Assembly (NCBI RefSeq): GCF_904061905.1
Contig: NZ_CAJFCI010000016.1
Coordinates: 62,001 to 126,000 of the forward strand
Source of the DNA: Zestomonas carbonaria
Lineage (GTDB): Bacteria > Pseudomonadota > Gammaproteobacteria > Pseudomonadales > Pseudomonadaceae
Length of the DNA stretch: 64,000 bases
Direction: 5' to 3'
Below, piece after piece: positions 1 to 7,664 of the stretch. How positions within the stretch are numbered: position 1 is the stretch's first letter; each line of letters opens with the position of its first letter. The position numbers and the translations under genes are program-made. The notes under the pieces were generated by a model, which was not told the origin of the DNA, made no database searches, and saw only the letters and a program-made list of their open reading frames with translations.

Positions 1-2
1 GT

Positions 3-299
3 GAAGTGATCCTCCGATTCCGTAAGGGCGTGGAAACGCAAAGGCTCGCTGGCGTCGTGGTCGATGACGACGACTATGCCCAAGTCAATGCAGGCATGAC
101 GAAATGCTCGAACTATGCACATGACAAGGCGCTGATGGGTGGAATCGCAGTCCCCGATCCCGATGAGCTTCTCGCCGACATCACAGCGCTGGAAATGTGG
201 CGGGCGCAGATTGAGAAGCGCGGTGTGGAGACGGCTAAGAAGCGCAAGGCTGCTCCAACCGTTAGTGGGGCGCCCGCAGTGGCCGCAACACCTGGGTGA
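3..299 (+). CDS. Hypothetical protein, C-terminal part (partial at window edge)
   Basis: The frame is open from the window edge and stops with TGA at 297-299. A GTG at 6 is a possible start, but the frame may continue upstream. The visible part is about 97 residues, acidic in the middle (a run of four Asp) with a basic Lys/Arg-rich stretch and an Ala/Pro/Thr-rich tail. No family is recognised. Its last 38 bases overlap the 3' end of the convergent gene ending at 262. It could be the end of an element-borne gene or a chance open frame. Confidence 0.35.
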   Translation, partial: EVILRFRKGVETQRLAGVVVDDDDYAQVNAGMTKCSNYAHDKALMGGIAVPDPDELLADITALEMWRAQIEKRGVETAKKRKAAPTVSGAPAVAATPG

Positions 300-972
300 G
301 TGGAGTTTCACGAAATTCCCACATGTGCGAATCGTCATGGATAAAGATGGTATCGAACACTGAAAAAGCGCCCATTTCAGCAAGAAGCGGGGCCAAATAC
401 GATGCCGCTTTGGAGCAGTTGATGGCTGGCAGCGGCCAGTTGTCATACACGATCAACCAGTTGGCGGGGTATCGAACGAAGCCGTCGGCCGTCGCCTTCG
501 GCATCTTTTCTTTGACGTAGTGGGCCATCGCGGCGGCCCATTCGCGCTCCGGCGAATCGCCACACCACCCTGGGCCTGACTCGTCGGCCTCGATCTCACG
601 GCGGAGTTCACCGGCCGTCTTTCTGGGTTCCCCAGGCAACACATGGGGAGTGAAGTAGACGTCCGGCCCCAAGCCCTCCTTTTCACGGAGAAAGTCAGCG
701 CGGGCGATGTTCTCCGGCACAGCTTCAGTGTGCTCGATTCCCACATCGGCCCGGAACATCGCCAAAAGGAAATCCGGCTTGTCAGAATGGGTCAAGGTCA
801 GCGGGAACGAGAGCTGTTCAACCGGTAGCGTCGCAAGCAGATGCGCGATGCAATAGCGCTCTGCATGGTGGTTCCGGCGCCCCTCCGACCGCGGGGGAAC
901 ATCGATGTCCAACTCGGCTAGCCTGTCCTTTAGCTCCGCTGGAGTATTTGCCCGCAGGATGATTTCCGACAT
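262..972 (-). CDS. Hypothetical protein with PD-(D/E)XK-like motif, last gene of element operon
   Basis: A 236-residue soluble protein that starts 7 bases after the stop of the preceding gene, with GGAGG about 12 bases upstream of ATG 972-970. No named family is recognised. Residues 64-82 read SDKPDF, a hydrophobic stretch, then VGIEHTE. This P-D-F...G-I-E-x-T pattern (D67, E80, T82) resembles the core of PD-(D/E)XK-like nuclease folds. No signal peptide or membrane segment is seen. It is the fifth gene of a tight operon with a toxin-antitoxin pair, a HEPN-motif protein and another nuclease-like protein, which suggests a defence or mobile-element role. The nuclease reading rests on the motif alone. 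Confidence 0.7.
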   Translation of the reverse strand: MSEIILRANTPAELKDRLAELDIDVPPRSEGRRNHHAERYCIAHLLATLPVEQLSFPLTLTHSDKPDFLLAMFRADVGIEHTEAVPENIARADFLREKEGLGPDVYFTPHVLPGEPRKTAGELRREIEADESGPGWCGDSPEREWAAAMAHYVKEKMPKATADGFVRYPANWLIVYDNWPLPAINCSKAASYLAPLLAEMGAFSVFDTIFIHDDSHMWEFRETPLTQVLRPLRAPH

Positions 973-979
973 GGGATGG

Positions 980-2263
980 TCATGCCTCCTGGTTGGTTGC
1001 TGCGTGATTGCGATGCAGGTCCGACACCACTGCGATCAACCTGTTGATCGGTTCGGCCAGCCGCTTCGGCAATACGCGGTGCTGGGTATGAGTTTTCAGG
1101 TCGGCGATCCAGCGATGCGCAACCCACACATCTTCTTCGGGGTGGTTGTTGTTCACGCCATTGCAATACTTGTAGCCAACGAGCGCATCTGTGTGCGACA
1201 GCAGGATGCGCGCCATCGTCATGTGGAAGCGATGGGCCTGGATATCCGCTGGACCTTTGGGGCGCGGCACGGTCAACCGTAGGCATCGCTGGCTGTTGAA
1301 CTCACTCCAGTCGGGGCCAACGACCTGTCCCGCGCGTTCCAGCATTTTGCGCGACTGTTCGTTCTTGCCATTGACCAGAGCAACGGCGACCGTACCTTTC
1401 GGGTACTCCAGCTTTTCGGCGAGCAAGTTCATCCAGCGCACCAGCTTATTCAGTGTCTCATCGTCGGCAAACACAAGGAACTGATGGCGTTGCTCGTCGT
1501 CCAGAAACGCCGGCAATTGCGCGTAGAGGGGGTACAGCAGGTCGTGGATATAGATGTAGGTCTGCCGGCGTCCTTGCTCGTGGCTCCGCGTGGTTGCGGT
1601 CAGTACCCGCTGTGCCCACTCAGGCGTAAGTTCGTCCAGCGTCATCTCGGTGATGTCGATGGAAATCAGCGGAAATCCGAGCGACTTCCCGATCAGCGCC
1701 TTGCGCCCGTCGAAGGCGTGGCCGAGTTCGATTTCAACGCCGCCCAGCACCATCGGCTCGACCTGGACCGGCGGCCCGAGCACAGCCACGTCGAGCCGGA
1801 ATTTGCTGCCAAACGGCGTCTCCAGGGGATGCTCGGTTGCCACCCGGTCGGCGCCGAGCAACAAGTTGCCTTCCAGCGGATAATCCGACGCATCCGCATC
1901 CTTGAACGCCCACGGCATCGCAAGCCCGGCATTCAAGCGTCGGGAGAGTTCGGCCGCGACACGTTCTTTCGCCCGCCGGTGTTCGGGGCTTTCCTGCACG
2001 GCGCGCCACCGACTGGCTTCTTCATCGTCGAAGTGTGCTTTGGGGTTGAAGGTGTGCTGGGCAGGAAGCACCCGAAAATGGGATCGCCGACGCAGCTTTC
2101 CGCTTTCAAAGGAGGGGCTGACCCATGTCACCATCTGTCGTGATGCGTCTGGAGATACCAGGGGCCACAGTTTGCGCGCATGCTCCCGGCTGCGAACGTC
2201 GCGGGCGGCGATCGTGGTCTGAAAAATCCCTTTTCGAGAGAAGACAACGATCGCCTCGTCCAT
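980..2263 (-). CDS. CoiA-like putative nuclease of element operon
   Basis: A 427-residue soluble protein. Residues 156-201 contain RLDVAV, then VEIELG, then a Lys/Gly-containing helix and LGFPLISIDI. This follows the PD-(D/E)XK layout (D158, E177, E179) seen in CoiA-like competence or restriction nucleases, where a strand ending in Asp is followed by E-x-E/Q and a helix that packs before a strand ending in Ile-Asp. A basic, helical segment (about residues 88-112) precedes it. The C-terminal half (about 210-427) is not recognised. It has a good GGGAAGG ribosome site, lies 13 bases after the HEPN-motif gene and 7 bases before the next, and so is clearly operonic. Function is inferred, not shown. 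Confidence 0.72.
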   Translation of the reverse strand: MDEAIVVFSRKGIFQTTIAARDVRSREHARKLWPLVSPDASRQMVTWVSPSFESGKLRRRSHFRVLPAQHTFNPKAHFDDEEASRWRAVQESPEHRRAKERVAAELSRRLNAGLAMPWAFKDADASDYPLEGNLLLGADRVATEHPLETPFGSKFRLDVAVLGPPVQVEPMVLGGVEIELGHAFDGRKALIGKSLGFPLISIDITEMTLDELTPEWAQRVLTATTRSHEQGRRQTYIYIHDLLYPLYAQLPAFLDDEQRHQFLVFADDETLNKLVRWMNLLAEKLEYPKGTVAVALVNGKNEQSRKMLERAGQVVGPDWSEFNSQRCLRLTVPRPKGPADIQAHRFHMTMARILLSHTDALVGYKYCNGVNNNHPEEDVWVAHRWIADLKTHTQHRVLPKRLAEPINRLIAVVSDLHRNHAATNQEA

Positions 2264-2276
2264 TCTTGGCCTTCCC

Positions 2277-3095
2277 TTATGGCGATACGGTCGCTAATTT
2301 CGTGGTGTCATCCAACTTGCGGTGAATCAGCGATACCAGCGTCAGGATGTCCAGTGCATCCTGTTCGGACATGGGCCAATTCGTCTTGGGTGCATGGGCC
2401 AGCGGATTGCGCACGGCGCCAAACAGGCCGATCAGAAGATTGGCAAAGCCTTTCTGCTCGCTCTTCTCGGACTCTGTGGTGAGCGGCCCCAAGGCCAGAA
2501 CGGGCTGCTGGCCTGAGAATGCCTTGTTCACCAGCTCAGCGCCATCGCCGCTCAGGCCCGAAAGCAGGCGAATCCGCTCCGCAACGCCTTTCGTTGCCTC
2601 GAACACGGCATGGAAATAGTTTTCGTCCAGCAACTCCGCGCGGCAGTAGTTCAGCACTTCCGCGTGGACGACACGGCTTTCCAGAGCAGCCCTGAGTCGC
2701 CCCGCTCGGGCCCGCGCGGCATCGAGCGTCGTGGTCTTATCGGCGTGCGCGACCTTGCCATCTTCGCGCACGTAGAAACCGGAGAAGGCAAGCACGACGT
2801 TGAGTTCGTCGCGCCGCCAAGCGAACGTCGCAGGTTCGCGGGCGTAGTTCACAGGGTTCATCGCGCGATTGATGAACATGATGAGATGGTTACCGACCTG
2901 GTGCTGATTCTGTACGCCGGCCAGCGCATTGAACAATCGCTTCCACTTGGTCATGCCAGGCGACGTGTCGGCAACCTCGATTTCGTGCAGCAGGCGTTCT
3001 ATCTGTGTGCCACTCAGGCCGCGCTCGGTATCGGCGAGCACGCGGCAAGCGGCTTCAAGATGCTGTGAGCTGAAAGGAGGAATTCGCGTCGCCAC
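2277..3095 (-). CDS. TIGR02391-like HEPN-motif protein (putative abortive-infection RNase)
   Basis: A 272-residue protein with a GTG start at 3095-3093, preceded by GGAG. The C-terminal region (about 165-265) matches my memory of the TIGR02391 (Ymh) family: an FEATKG helix, then GLFGAVRNPLAHAP. That stretch carries the HEPN ribonuclease signature R-x4-H (R229, H234) on a helix, followed by a terminal helix with DALDILTLVSLIHRKLD. HEPN proteins of this type commonly act as RNases in toxin-antitoxin, Abi and restriction-linked systems. The gene starts 22 bases after the antitoxin stop and is followed after 13 bases by a nuclease-like gene. The N-terminal 160 residues carry no motif I can name. 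Confidence 0.78.
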   Translation of the reverse strand: MATRIPPFSSQHLEAACRVLADTERGLSGTQIERLLHEIEVADTSPGMTKWKRLFNALAGVQNQHQVGNHLIMFINRAMNPVNYAREPATFAWRRDELNVVLAFSGFYVREDGKVAHADKTTTLDAARARAGRLRAALESRVVHAEVLNYCRAELLDENYFHAVFEATKGVAERIRLLSGLSGDGAELVNKAFSGQQPVLALGPLTTESEKSEQKGFANLLIGLFGAVRNPLAHAPKTNWPMSEQDALDILTLVSLIHRKLDDTTKLATVSP

Positions 3096-3117
3096 TGCCT
3101 GTCTCCGTTGTCAGGCA

Positions 3118-3420
3118 TCAGATGATGGCCTGCAAGCCCTTATCGGCAATGATGTTCAGCAGTTTGAGTGCAGGTCCTGTGGGATGGGTCTCGCCTTGCT
3201 CCCACTTTCGCACGGTCGAAGCCGTGGTGTGCAAGTGAAGCGCGAACACCGGCTGGCTGAACTTCAAGGTTTCGCGCAGGCGTTTGATGTCGGCCGCGCC
3301 GAACTCCCGCACGGGAGGCGGGCAAATCGCGTCGAACTCGCGCATCGTCACCTTGCTGATCGCTCCCGCTTCATGAAGCGCAGCCAGGTCACCTCGCAGG
3401 GATTCAATGATCTTGCTCAC
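3118..3420 (-). CDS. HigA/NadS-like antitoxin (Xre-family HTH)
   Basis: A 100-residue protein read from GTG 3420-3418, chosen because GGAGG lies 6 bases upstream. Residues about 40-90 form a helix-turn-helix in the HigA/NadS style (IKRLRETLKFSQPVFALHL, then TASTVRKWEQGE), which should bind DNA and neutralise the toxin. It overlaps the 3' end of the toxin gene by 17 bases, so the order is toxin first, antitoxin second, as in higBA and nadS pairs. It probably represses the operon through the palindrome just upstream of the toxin. Confidence 0.85.
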   Translation of the reverse strand: MSKIIESLRGDLAALHEAGAISKVTMREFDAICPPPVREFGAADIKRLRETLKFSQPVFALHLHTTASTVRKWEQGETHPTGPALKLLNIIADKGLQAII

Positions 3421-3787
3421 AATGCACCTCCAATAACAGACCGGACTGCAACGCCATCGACAAGGCTTCGGCAGACAGTTCCATGAACACCTTGCCGGCG
3501 AATTGCAGTGCCTTCTTCTCGTCCTGTGTGACGTTCGCCTTATCGCTCTTGGAAAACCCGTGCAGGAACACATAGCGGCTACCTATCCTGGCTGACAGCA
3601 GCGTGCGGTAGCCGCCGCTCTTACCGCCACCGGGGCGAGCCACCCGCTTCTTGTAGAGGGAGCCGCCCAAGTCCGCATCGATCAGACCGTTTTCCATCTC
3701 CTGAACCGCTTTGCACAAGGCAGCATCGGGCAGCTTCTCACTCGCCTGCCACCGCGCGAAGTCCCTGCGCTTGAGGATGCTCGTCAT
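3404..3787 (-). CDS. RelE/HigB-like toxin of type II toxin-antitoxin pair
   Basis: A 127-residue basic protein starting at ATG 3787-3785, with GGAGG six bases upstream. It has the short RelE/HigB2-type layout: an N-terminal helix (DFARWQ to MENGLIDADLGG), a basic strand KKRVARPGGGKSGGYRTL, then YVFLHGFSKSD and a C-terminal helical extension. Such toxins are usually ribosome-dependent mRNA interferases. It is the first gene of the element operon and overlaps the antitoxin gene. The three downstream genes are so closely spaced that they probably share this promoter. Confidence 0.82.
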   Translation of the reverse strand: MTSILKRRDFARWQASEKLPDAALCKAVQEMENGLIDADLGGSLYKKRVARPGGGKSGGYRTLLSARIGSRYVFLHGFSKSDKANVTQDEKKALQFAGKVFMELSAEALSMALQSGLLLEVHCEQDH

Positions 3788-3799
3788 GTCGACCTCCAA

Positions 3800-3828
3800 A
3801 CTATACCCGTAACGGGCATGTTTTTCAA
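3800..3828 (-). promoter_or_regulatory. Sigma70 promoter with palindromic operator in its spacer
   Basis: On the minus strand TTGAAA (3828-3823) and TATAGT (3805-3800) are separated by exactly 17 bases. The spacer contains the perfect interrupted palindrome CCCGTnACGGG (3806-3816). The promoter lies 13 bases before the toxin start codon. A repressor bound there would block RNA polymerase. The antitoxin encoded by the operon is the expected ligand (inference). Confidence 0.75.
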
Positions 3829-3926
3829 ACCTTCGCCGTGAAGCCGCCCTGGAAGGGGGGGCCTGCCCGATTCTCGTGACACCAACACGACAATCGGAAC
3901 AGGCAAGGCGGGGTGCTGGCCGCTGC

Positions 3927-5126
3927 TCATGCAGTGGCTTCCGCCGGGCGCGAGGCACCCGTGATCGCCAGCCGCCGGCTTGCCACCAGCTCGGCCGCGT
4001 CGCGCACCGGCTTGTCCTCGGTGTGGACGTAGTGCATGAACATCGCCACGGTCTTGTGACCCGTCAGCCTCATCCCCACCTTGGTCGGCACGCCCGAATT
4101 GGCAATGTCCGTCGTGGCGCGGTGGCGGATGCCGTGCGTGCCGACATGCGGCACGCCGGTAGCCTTGAGCACGCGCTTCCAACCTCCATAGTGCTCGCCA
4201 AAGGTCAGGTGTCGGGTCGGATCATTGGGTGACGGCAGGACATAGGGGCAACCCTCCCGGCGCGGCGCAGTCGAAAGCAGCCGATAGGCTTCCTCGCTCA
4301 TAGGCTTGGAAACGCCTCCGGTCTTGCTGTCGGGCCAGACGACGCGGCGCTTCTCCAAATCTACCCAATCCCATTCCAACGGGCAGATTTCGGAGCGGCG
4401 AGCAGCGAATTCGAATTGCAGGCGGATCGCCAGCGGGATGACGTAATTCTCCAGCCCTTCCGCCTCCAAATGCTCCAAGTGACGGAAGATCCGTACCAGC
4501 TCATCGTCCACGATGAGCCGGGTTTCCTTGCCCGGCGGGTACATCGGGACGTGACGGCATGGATTCGTGCCGTCCGGGCGCAGGCCCCATACTTCGGCCA
4601 GATTGAACATCTTGCGCAGCACGCCGAAGGTGCGGTTGGCCTCGGCCGGCTTGTAGGCCAGCTTCTTCATCAACGCGGCCACGTCCGGGCGCTTCACGTC
4701 CTGCACCTTCATCCGGCCCATGATGGGGATGATGCAGCGGTCGATGACCCCCTGGTAGCCTCGCTGCGTGCTGGGCTTATTGCGCTGCCTGGAGTAGTCC
4801 TCCATGAAGGTGTGGCAAAACTCCTTCATGGTCGGAGCCTTACGGGCAGCGTTCTTGGCCGCGCTGGGGTCGCCGCCCTTGCGCACCTCGGCCAGCCACT
4901 CCTGAGCCATCGTGCGTGCCTGATCGACTGTCAGCTCGCCGTACTGCCCCAGGGCGGGTTTGCGGCGTTCGCCGGCGTTCGTGCGGTACTGGAGCATGAA
5001 TACCTTGCGGCCAGCAGGGGTGATCTTGCATAGGAAGCCGGGCACCACGGTATCCCGGAGCTCGATGGCCTTGGATTGAGGTTGTGCCGAGTCGACTACG
5101 GACTTGGTGAGCTTGATTTTCGCCAT
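3927..5126 (-). CDS. P4-type tyrosine recombinase (integrase)
   Basis: A 399-residue integrase with the DUF4102/Arm-DNA-binding start (MAKIKLTKSVVD, then VPGFLCKITPAGRKVF), a central SAM-like core-binding domain (about 95-190) and a C-terminal catalytic domain. Catalytic residues visible are the Arg of AARRSEICPLEW, the GIRHRATTD His-x-x-Arg box, and the terminal LTGHKTVAMFMHYVH containing the last His and the nucleophilic Tyr. Such enzymes insert genomic islands, often at tRNA 3' ends. No tRNA or duplicated att core is visible here, and the other element end is outside the window. The segment 5127-5300 next to it probably contains the element border. Confidence 0.93.
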   Translation of the reverse strand: MAKIKLTKSVVDSAQPQSKAIELRDTVVPGFLCKITPAGRKVFMLQYRTNAGERRKPALGQYGELTVDQARTMAQEWLAEVRKGGDPSAAKNAARKAPTMKEFCHTFMEDYSRQRNKPSTQRGYQGVIDRCIIPIMGRMKVQDVKRPDVAALMKKLAYKPAEANRTFGVLRKMFNLAEVWGLRPDGTNPCRHVPMYPPGKETRLIVDDELVRIFRHLEHLEAEGLENYVIPLAIRLQFEFAARRSEICPLEWDWVDLEKRRVVWPDSKTGGVSKPMSEEAYRLLSTAPRREGCPYVLPSPNDPTRHLTFGEHYGGWKRVLKATGVPHVGTHGIRHRATTDIANSGVPTKVGMRLTGHKTVAMFMHYVHTEDKPVRDAAELVASRRLAITGASRPAEATA

Positions 5127-5300
5127 GATGACTCCTCGGAAAGCCCGGTTTCCAAGAGCCGCATGGGAGCCACGCGAGGGGAAGCCGGGTCAAATTTCGG
5201 AAAGCACCGGCATATGTTGAACTCGCCTAAGTGGTTGATAAACCTGCTGTATCTAGCCCTGGCGTAGTCCAGCGAATTGCGATGCTGGAGTCATCGTGAA

Positions 5301-5332
5301 ACAAAAAAAAACCCGTGCCAGAACGGCACGGG
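5301..5332 (-). terminator. Rho-independent terminator of the catabolic block
   Basis: On the minus strand the stem CCCGTGCC / GGCACGGG (plus positions 5312-5319 and 5325-5332) with a five-base loop is followed by a run of about eight to nine T (plus-strand A run 5303-5311). It lies 16 bases past the amidase stop and closes the long minus-strand block. Confidence 0.88.
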
Positions 5333-5347
5333 CCAACAAAGGAGTCG

Positions 5348-6751
5348 TTACAGACCCGGGGGATGCACGCGGTGCCAGGTGCTGACCTTTTGCAGCGCCA
5401 TGCCGGCGCGGCACAGCAGCGCCTCGGCCCCTTTGCCGGCGATGAACTGGCAGCCGAGTGGCAGGCCGTCGCCGGTGAAGCCGCAGGGCAGGCTCAGGCA
5501 GGGATGGCCGCTGACATTGAACGGCGCGGTGAACTGGATCAGCCGGCGGTTGGCTTCCGGGTCCTGGGCCAGGTTCGCCAGTTGCGCGTGGGTCGGCGCG
5601 GCGTAGGGCTGAACCGGTGCGAGCAGCAGGTCGACCTCGTTGAGCACGCAGTCCAGTTCGCCGCTGAAACGCTGCGCGTCGAGCAGGATGCGCTGGTAGT
5701 CCATGCCGCTCATCTCGCGCCCGCCGTCGATCAGCCGGCTGAGTGCCGGGCCGTATTCGGCGGCGCGCCGTGGATAGGTCTCGGCGTGCGCCACGGCGGT
5801 CTGCACGCCGCAGTGGCGTTCCCAGTTGCCGCTCACCGCGCGGGTATCCGGCATGCGCACTCGCAACAGGCTGCCGCCGCCATCGCGGATGATCGCCATG
5901 ACCAGTTGCAGCGCTTCCTGGATCACCGGGTCGACGCCGTCGCTCAGCCAGGCCTCGTCGATGCCGACGCGCAGGCCACGGAACGAGTCGTCGATGCCGG
6001 GCACCTCCAGGCACACGCTGGGCAGCGAGGTCGGGTCCCTGGGGTCGTGGCCGGCAATGGTCGACAGCAGGAACAACGCATCGCGCGCGCTGCGGGTGAT
6101 CGGTCCGACATGGTCGAGGCTGGCGGCCAGTTCGAACGTGCCATGGCGGCTGACCCGCCCCCAGGTCGGCTTGAGTCCGGTGAGCCCGTTGGCGGCACAG
6201 GGGAAGCGGATCGAGCCGCCGGTGTCGCTGCCCAGCGAGGCGTAGCAGAGGCCGGCCGCGGTGGCCACGCCACAGCCACTGGACGAAGCACCGGCCCAGT
6301 GGTCGGCGCCCCAGGGGTTTACCGGGGCGACGATATCCGGGTGGTGGATCGCGAACGCGCCCTCGGTCATCTGCAACTTGCCGAGCAACACGCTGCCGGC
6401 TTCGCGCAGGCGGGCGACCACGGTGGCATCTTCCCGTGGGATGAAGTCGCGGTGGATCGGCATGCCTGCCGCGGTGGGCACTCCGGCGGTATGGAACAGG
6501 TCCTTCACCGCCAGCGGGATGCCGTGCAGCGGACTGCGGCATTCGCCGCGCGCCAGCTCGCGCTCGGCCTGGCGCGCCTGCTCCAGGGCCAGTTCCGGGG
6601 TGATCCGGGCGTAGCTGTGCAGCCTGCCGTCAAGCTGGTCGATGCGCGCCAACTGCGCCTCGGTGACCTCCACTGGCGAGAGCCTGCCGGTACGGATCAG
6701 CCGCGACAGCTCGTACATCTCCAGGTAGTGCAGATCGCTGCTGGTACTCAT
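5348..6751 (-). CDS. Amidase-signature family hydrolase
   Basis: A 467-residue amidase read from ATG 6751-6749, which overlaps the stop of the upstream hydrolase by four bases (ATGA), indicating translational coupling. The Ser-cisSer-Lys triad is visible: Lys in LAVKDLF (about 88), the cis-Ser in GASSSGCG (about 165) and the nucleophile in GSDTGGSIR (about 187). Members cleave carboxamides or esters in the cytoplasm. It is the last gene before the terminator, downstream of the Rieske oxygenase and a meta-cleavage-type hydrolase. It may therefore release an amine or acid from an aromatic intermediate. The substrate is unknown. Confidence 0.9.
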   Translation of the reverse strand: MSTSSDLHYLEMYELSRLIRTGRLSPVEVTEAQLARIDQLDGRLHSYARITPELALEQARQAERELARGECRSPLHGIPLAVKDLFHTAGVPTAAGMPIHRDFIPREDATVVARLREAGSVLLGKLQMTEGAFAIHHPDIVAPVNPWGADHWAGASSSGCGVATAAGLCYASLGSDTGGSIRFPCAANGLTGLKPTWGRVSRHGTFELAASLDHVGPITRSARDALFLLSTIAGHDPRDPTSLPSVCLEVPGIDDSFRGLRVGIDEAWLSDGVDPVIQEALQLVMAIIRDGGGSLLRVRMPDTRAVSGNWERHCGVQTAVAHAETYPRRAAEYGPALSRLIDGGREMSGMDYQRILLDAQRFSGELDCVLNEVDLLLAPVQPYAAPTHAQLANLAQDPEANRRLIQFTAPFNVSGHPCLSLPCGFTGDGLPLGCQFIAGKGAEALLCRAGMALQKVSTWHRVHPPGL

Positions 6752-7611
6752 GGGTAGCCCTCGAGAAAATTGATGGCGAGCGTGTTGAATTCGCCCGGGC
6801 ATTCACTCTGCAGATGGTGCGCGGCGTTGCCGATCACGTGCAGGCGCGCGTCGGCGAACTGGTTGACCATCAACATCGGCACATCGATGCCGCCGAACCA
6901 GTCGTGCAGGCCCCAGAGGATCAGGCTCGGCGCCTTCACCTCGGCGAACAGCGGCACCAGGCTCTCCCACTCGCCGAACGCGCCGGGCCGTTCGAGCAAG
7001 GCACGGAAGCCGGGATTGCAGCTCGCCTCGTAGCGCAGGCGCAGGGACTCTTCGTCGATAGCGCGGTCGTCGTGCAGCTCGTAGCGGCAGATCAGCGCGC
7101 GCATCTTGTCCAGGCTCGGCCCGCCGTCGGCGAGGAAGTAGTCGCTCATCAGCGTGGCGGCATGCTTGCTGAACAGCGGCAGCGGCTGCATCACGCCACG
7201 CGCCACCGGCTGCGAGCCGATCAGCACCATCCGCCCTACCCGCTCGGGATGCGCGGCGGCGAAGCGGATCGCCACGCAGCCGCCGAACGACTGGTTGACC
7301 AGGTGCGCGCGGGCGATGCCCAGCGCATCGAGGAAGCCGAGCAGCTTGCGCGCGTGCCAACTGAACACCGGGCCGTCGACCGCCACCATGTCGGAGCCGC
7401 CGAACTGCGGGAAGTCGAGGAAATAGCAGCGCTGCCGCGCGGCGAAGACGGCGGCGCTGCGGTGGAAGTTGCTCCAGGCGCTGCTGCCGGGACCACCGCC
7501 GTGGGTGAAGATCACCGGCGGGCGATCATCCGGGCCGTCGACCTCGCGGTAATGCAGGCGCACCCCGTCGACCGTGACGAAACGGCCATGGGAAACGAGT
7601 GACTCACTCAT
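6748..7611 (-). CDS. Alpha/beta hydrolase, meta-cleavage-product type
   Basis: A 287-residue hydrolase read from ATG 7611-7609. Features run in order: oxyanion region FTHGGGPGSSAWSNF, nucleophile elbow LVNQSFGG, acid loop WGLHDWFGG and terminal NAAHHLQ His. The family (MhpC/BphD/CarC-like) splits 2-hydroxy-6-oxo-dienoates by C-C hydrolysis. The elbow begins with Asn where Gly is usual. It lies 53 bases downstream of the Rieske gene and overlaps the amidase, so these three form one unit. A separate, much more MhpC-like enzyme sits at 23.9 kb, so this one probably handles a different ester or C-C bond. Confidence 0.85.
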   Translation of the reverse strand: MSESLVSHGRFVTVDGVRLHYREVDGPDDRPPVIFTHGGGPGSSAWSNFHRSAAVFAARQRCYFLDFPQFGGSDMVAVDGPVFSWHARKLLGFLDALGIARAHLVNQSFGGCVAIRFAAAHPERVGRMVLIGSQPVARGVMQPLPLFSKHAATLMSDYFLADGGPSLDKMRALICRYELHDDRAIDEESLRLRYEASCNPGFRALLERPGAFGEWESLVPLFAEVKAPSLILWGLHDWFGGIDVPMLMVNQFADARLHVIGNAAHHLQSECPGEFNTLAINFLEGYP

Positions 7612-7664
7612 CGGGAAATATCCTCGCCGAGGGCGGTCCGGCGTGCGCCGGACCGCTGCCGGGA

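Noticed and set aside
5127..5300. tRNA gene or att core next to the integrase.
   Set aside because: No cloverleaf-capable sequence was found, and no repeat partner is inside the window to define an att core.
6748..7611. Assignment of this hydrolase as a second mhpC.
   Set aside because: The nucleophile elbow and flanking motifs differ from MhpC. The enzyme at 23903-24766 matches MhpC far better, so no gene symbol was given.
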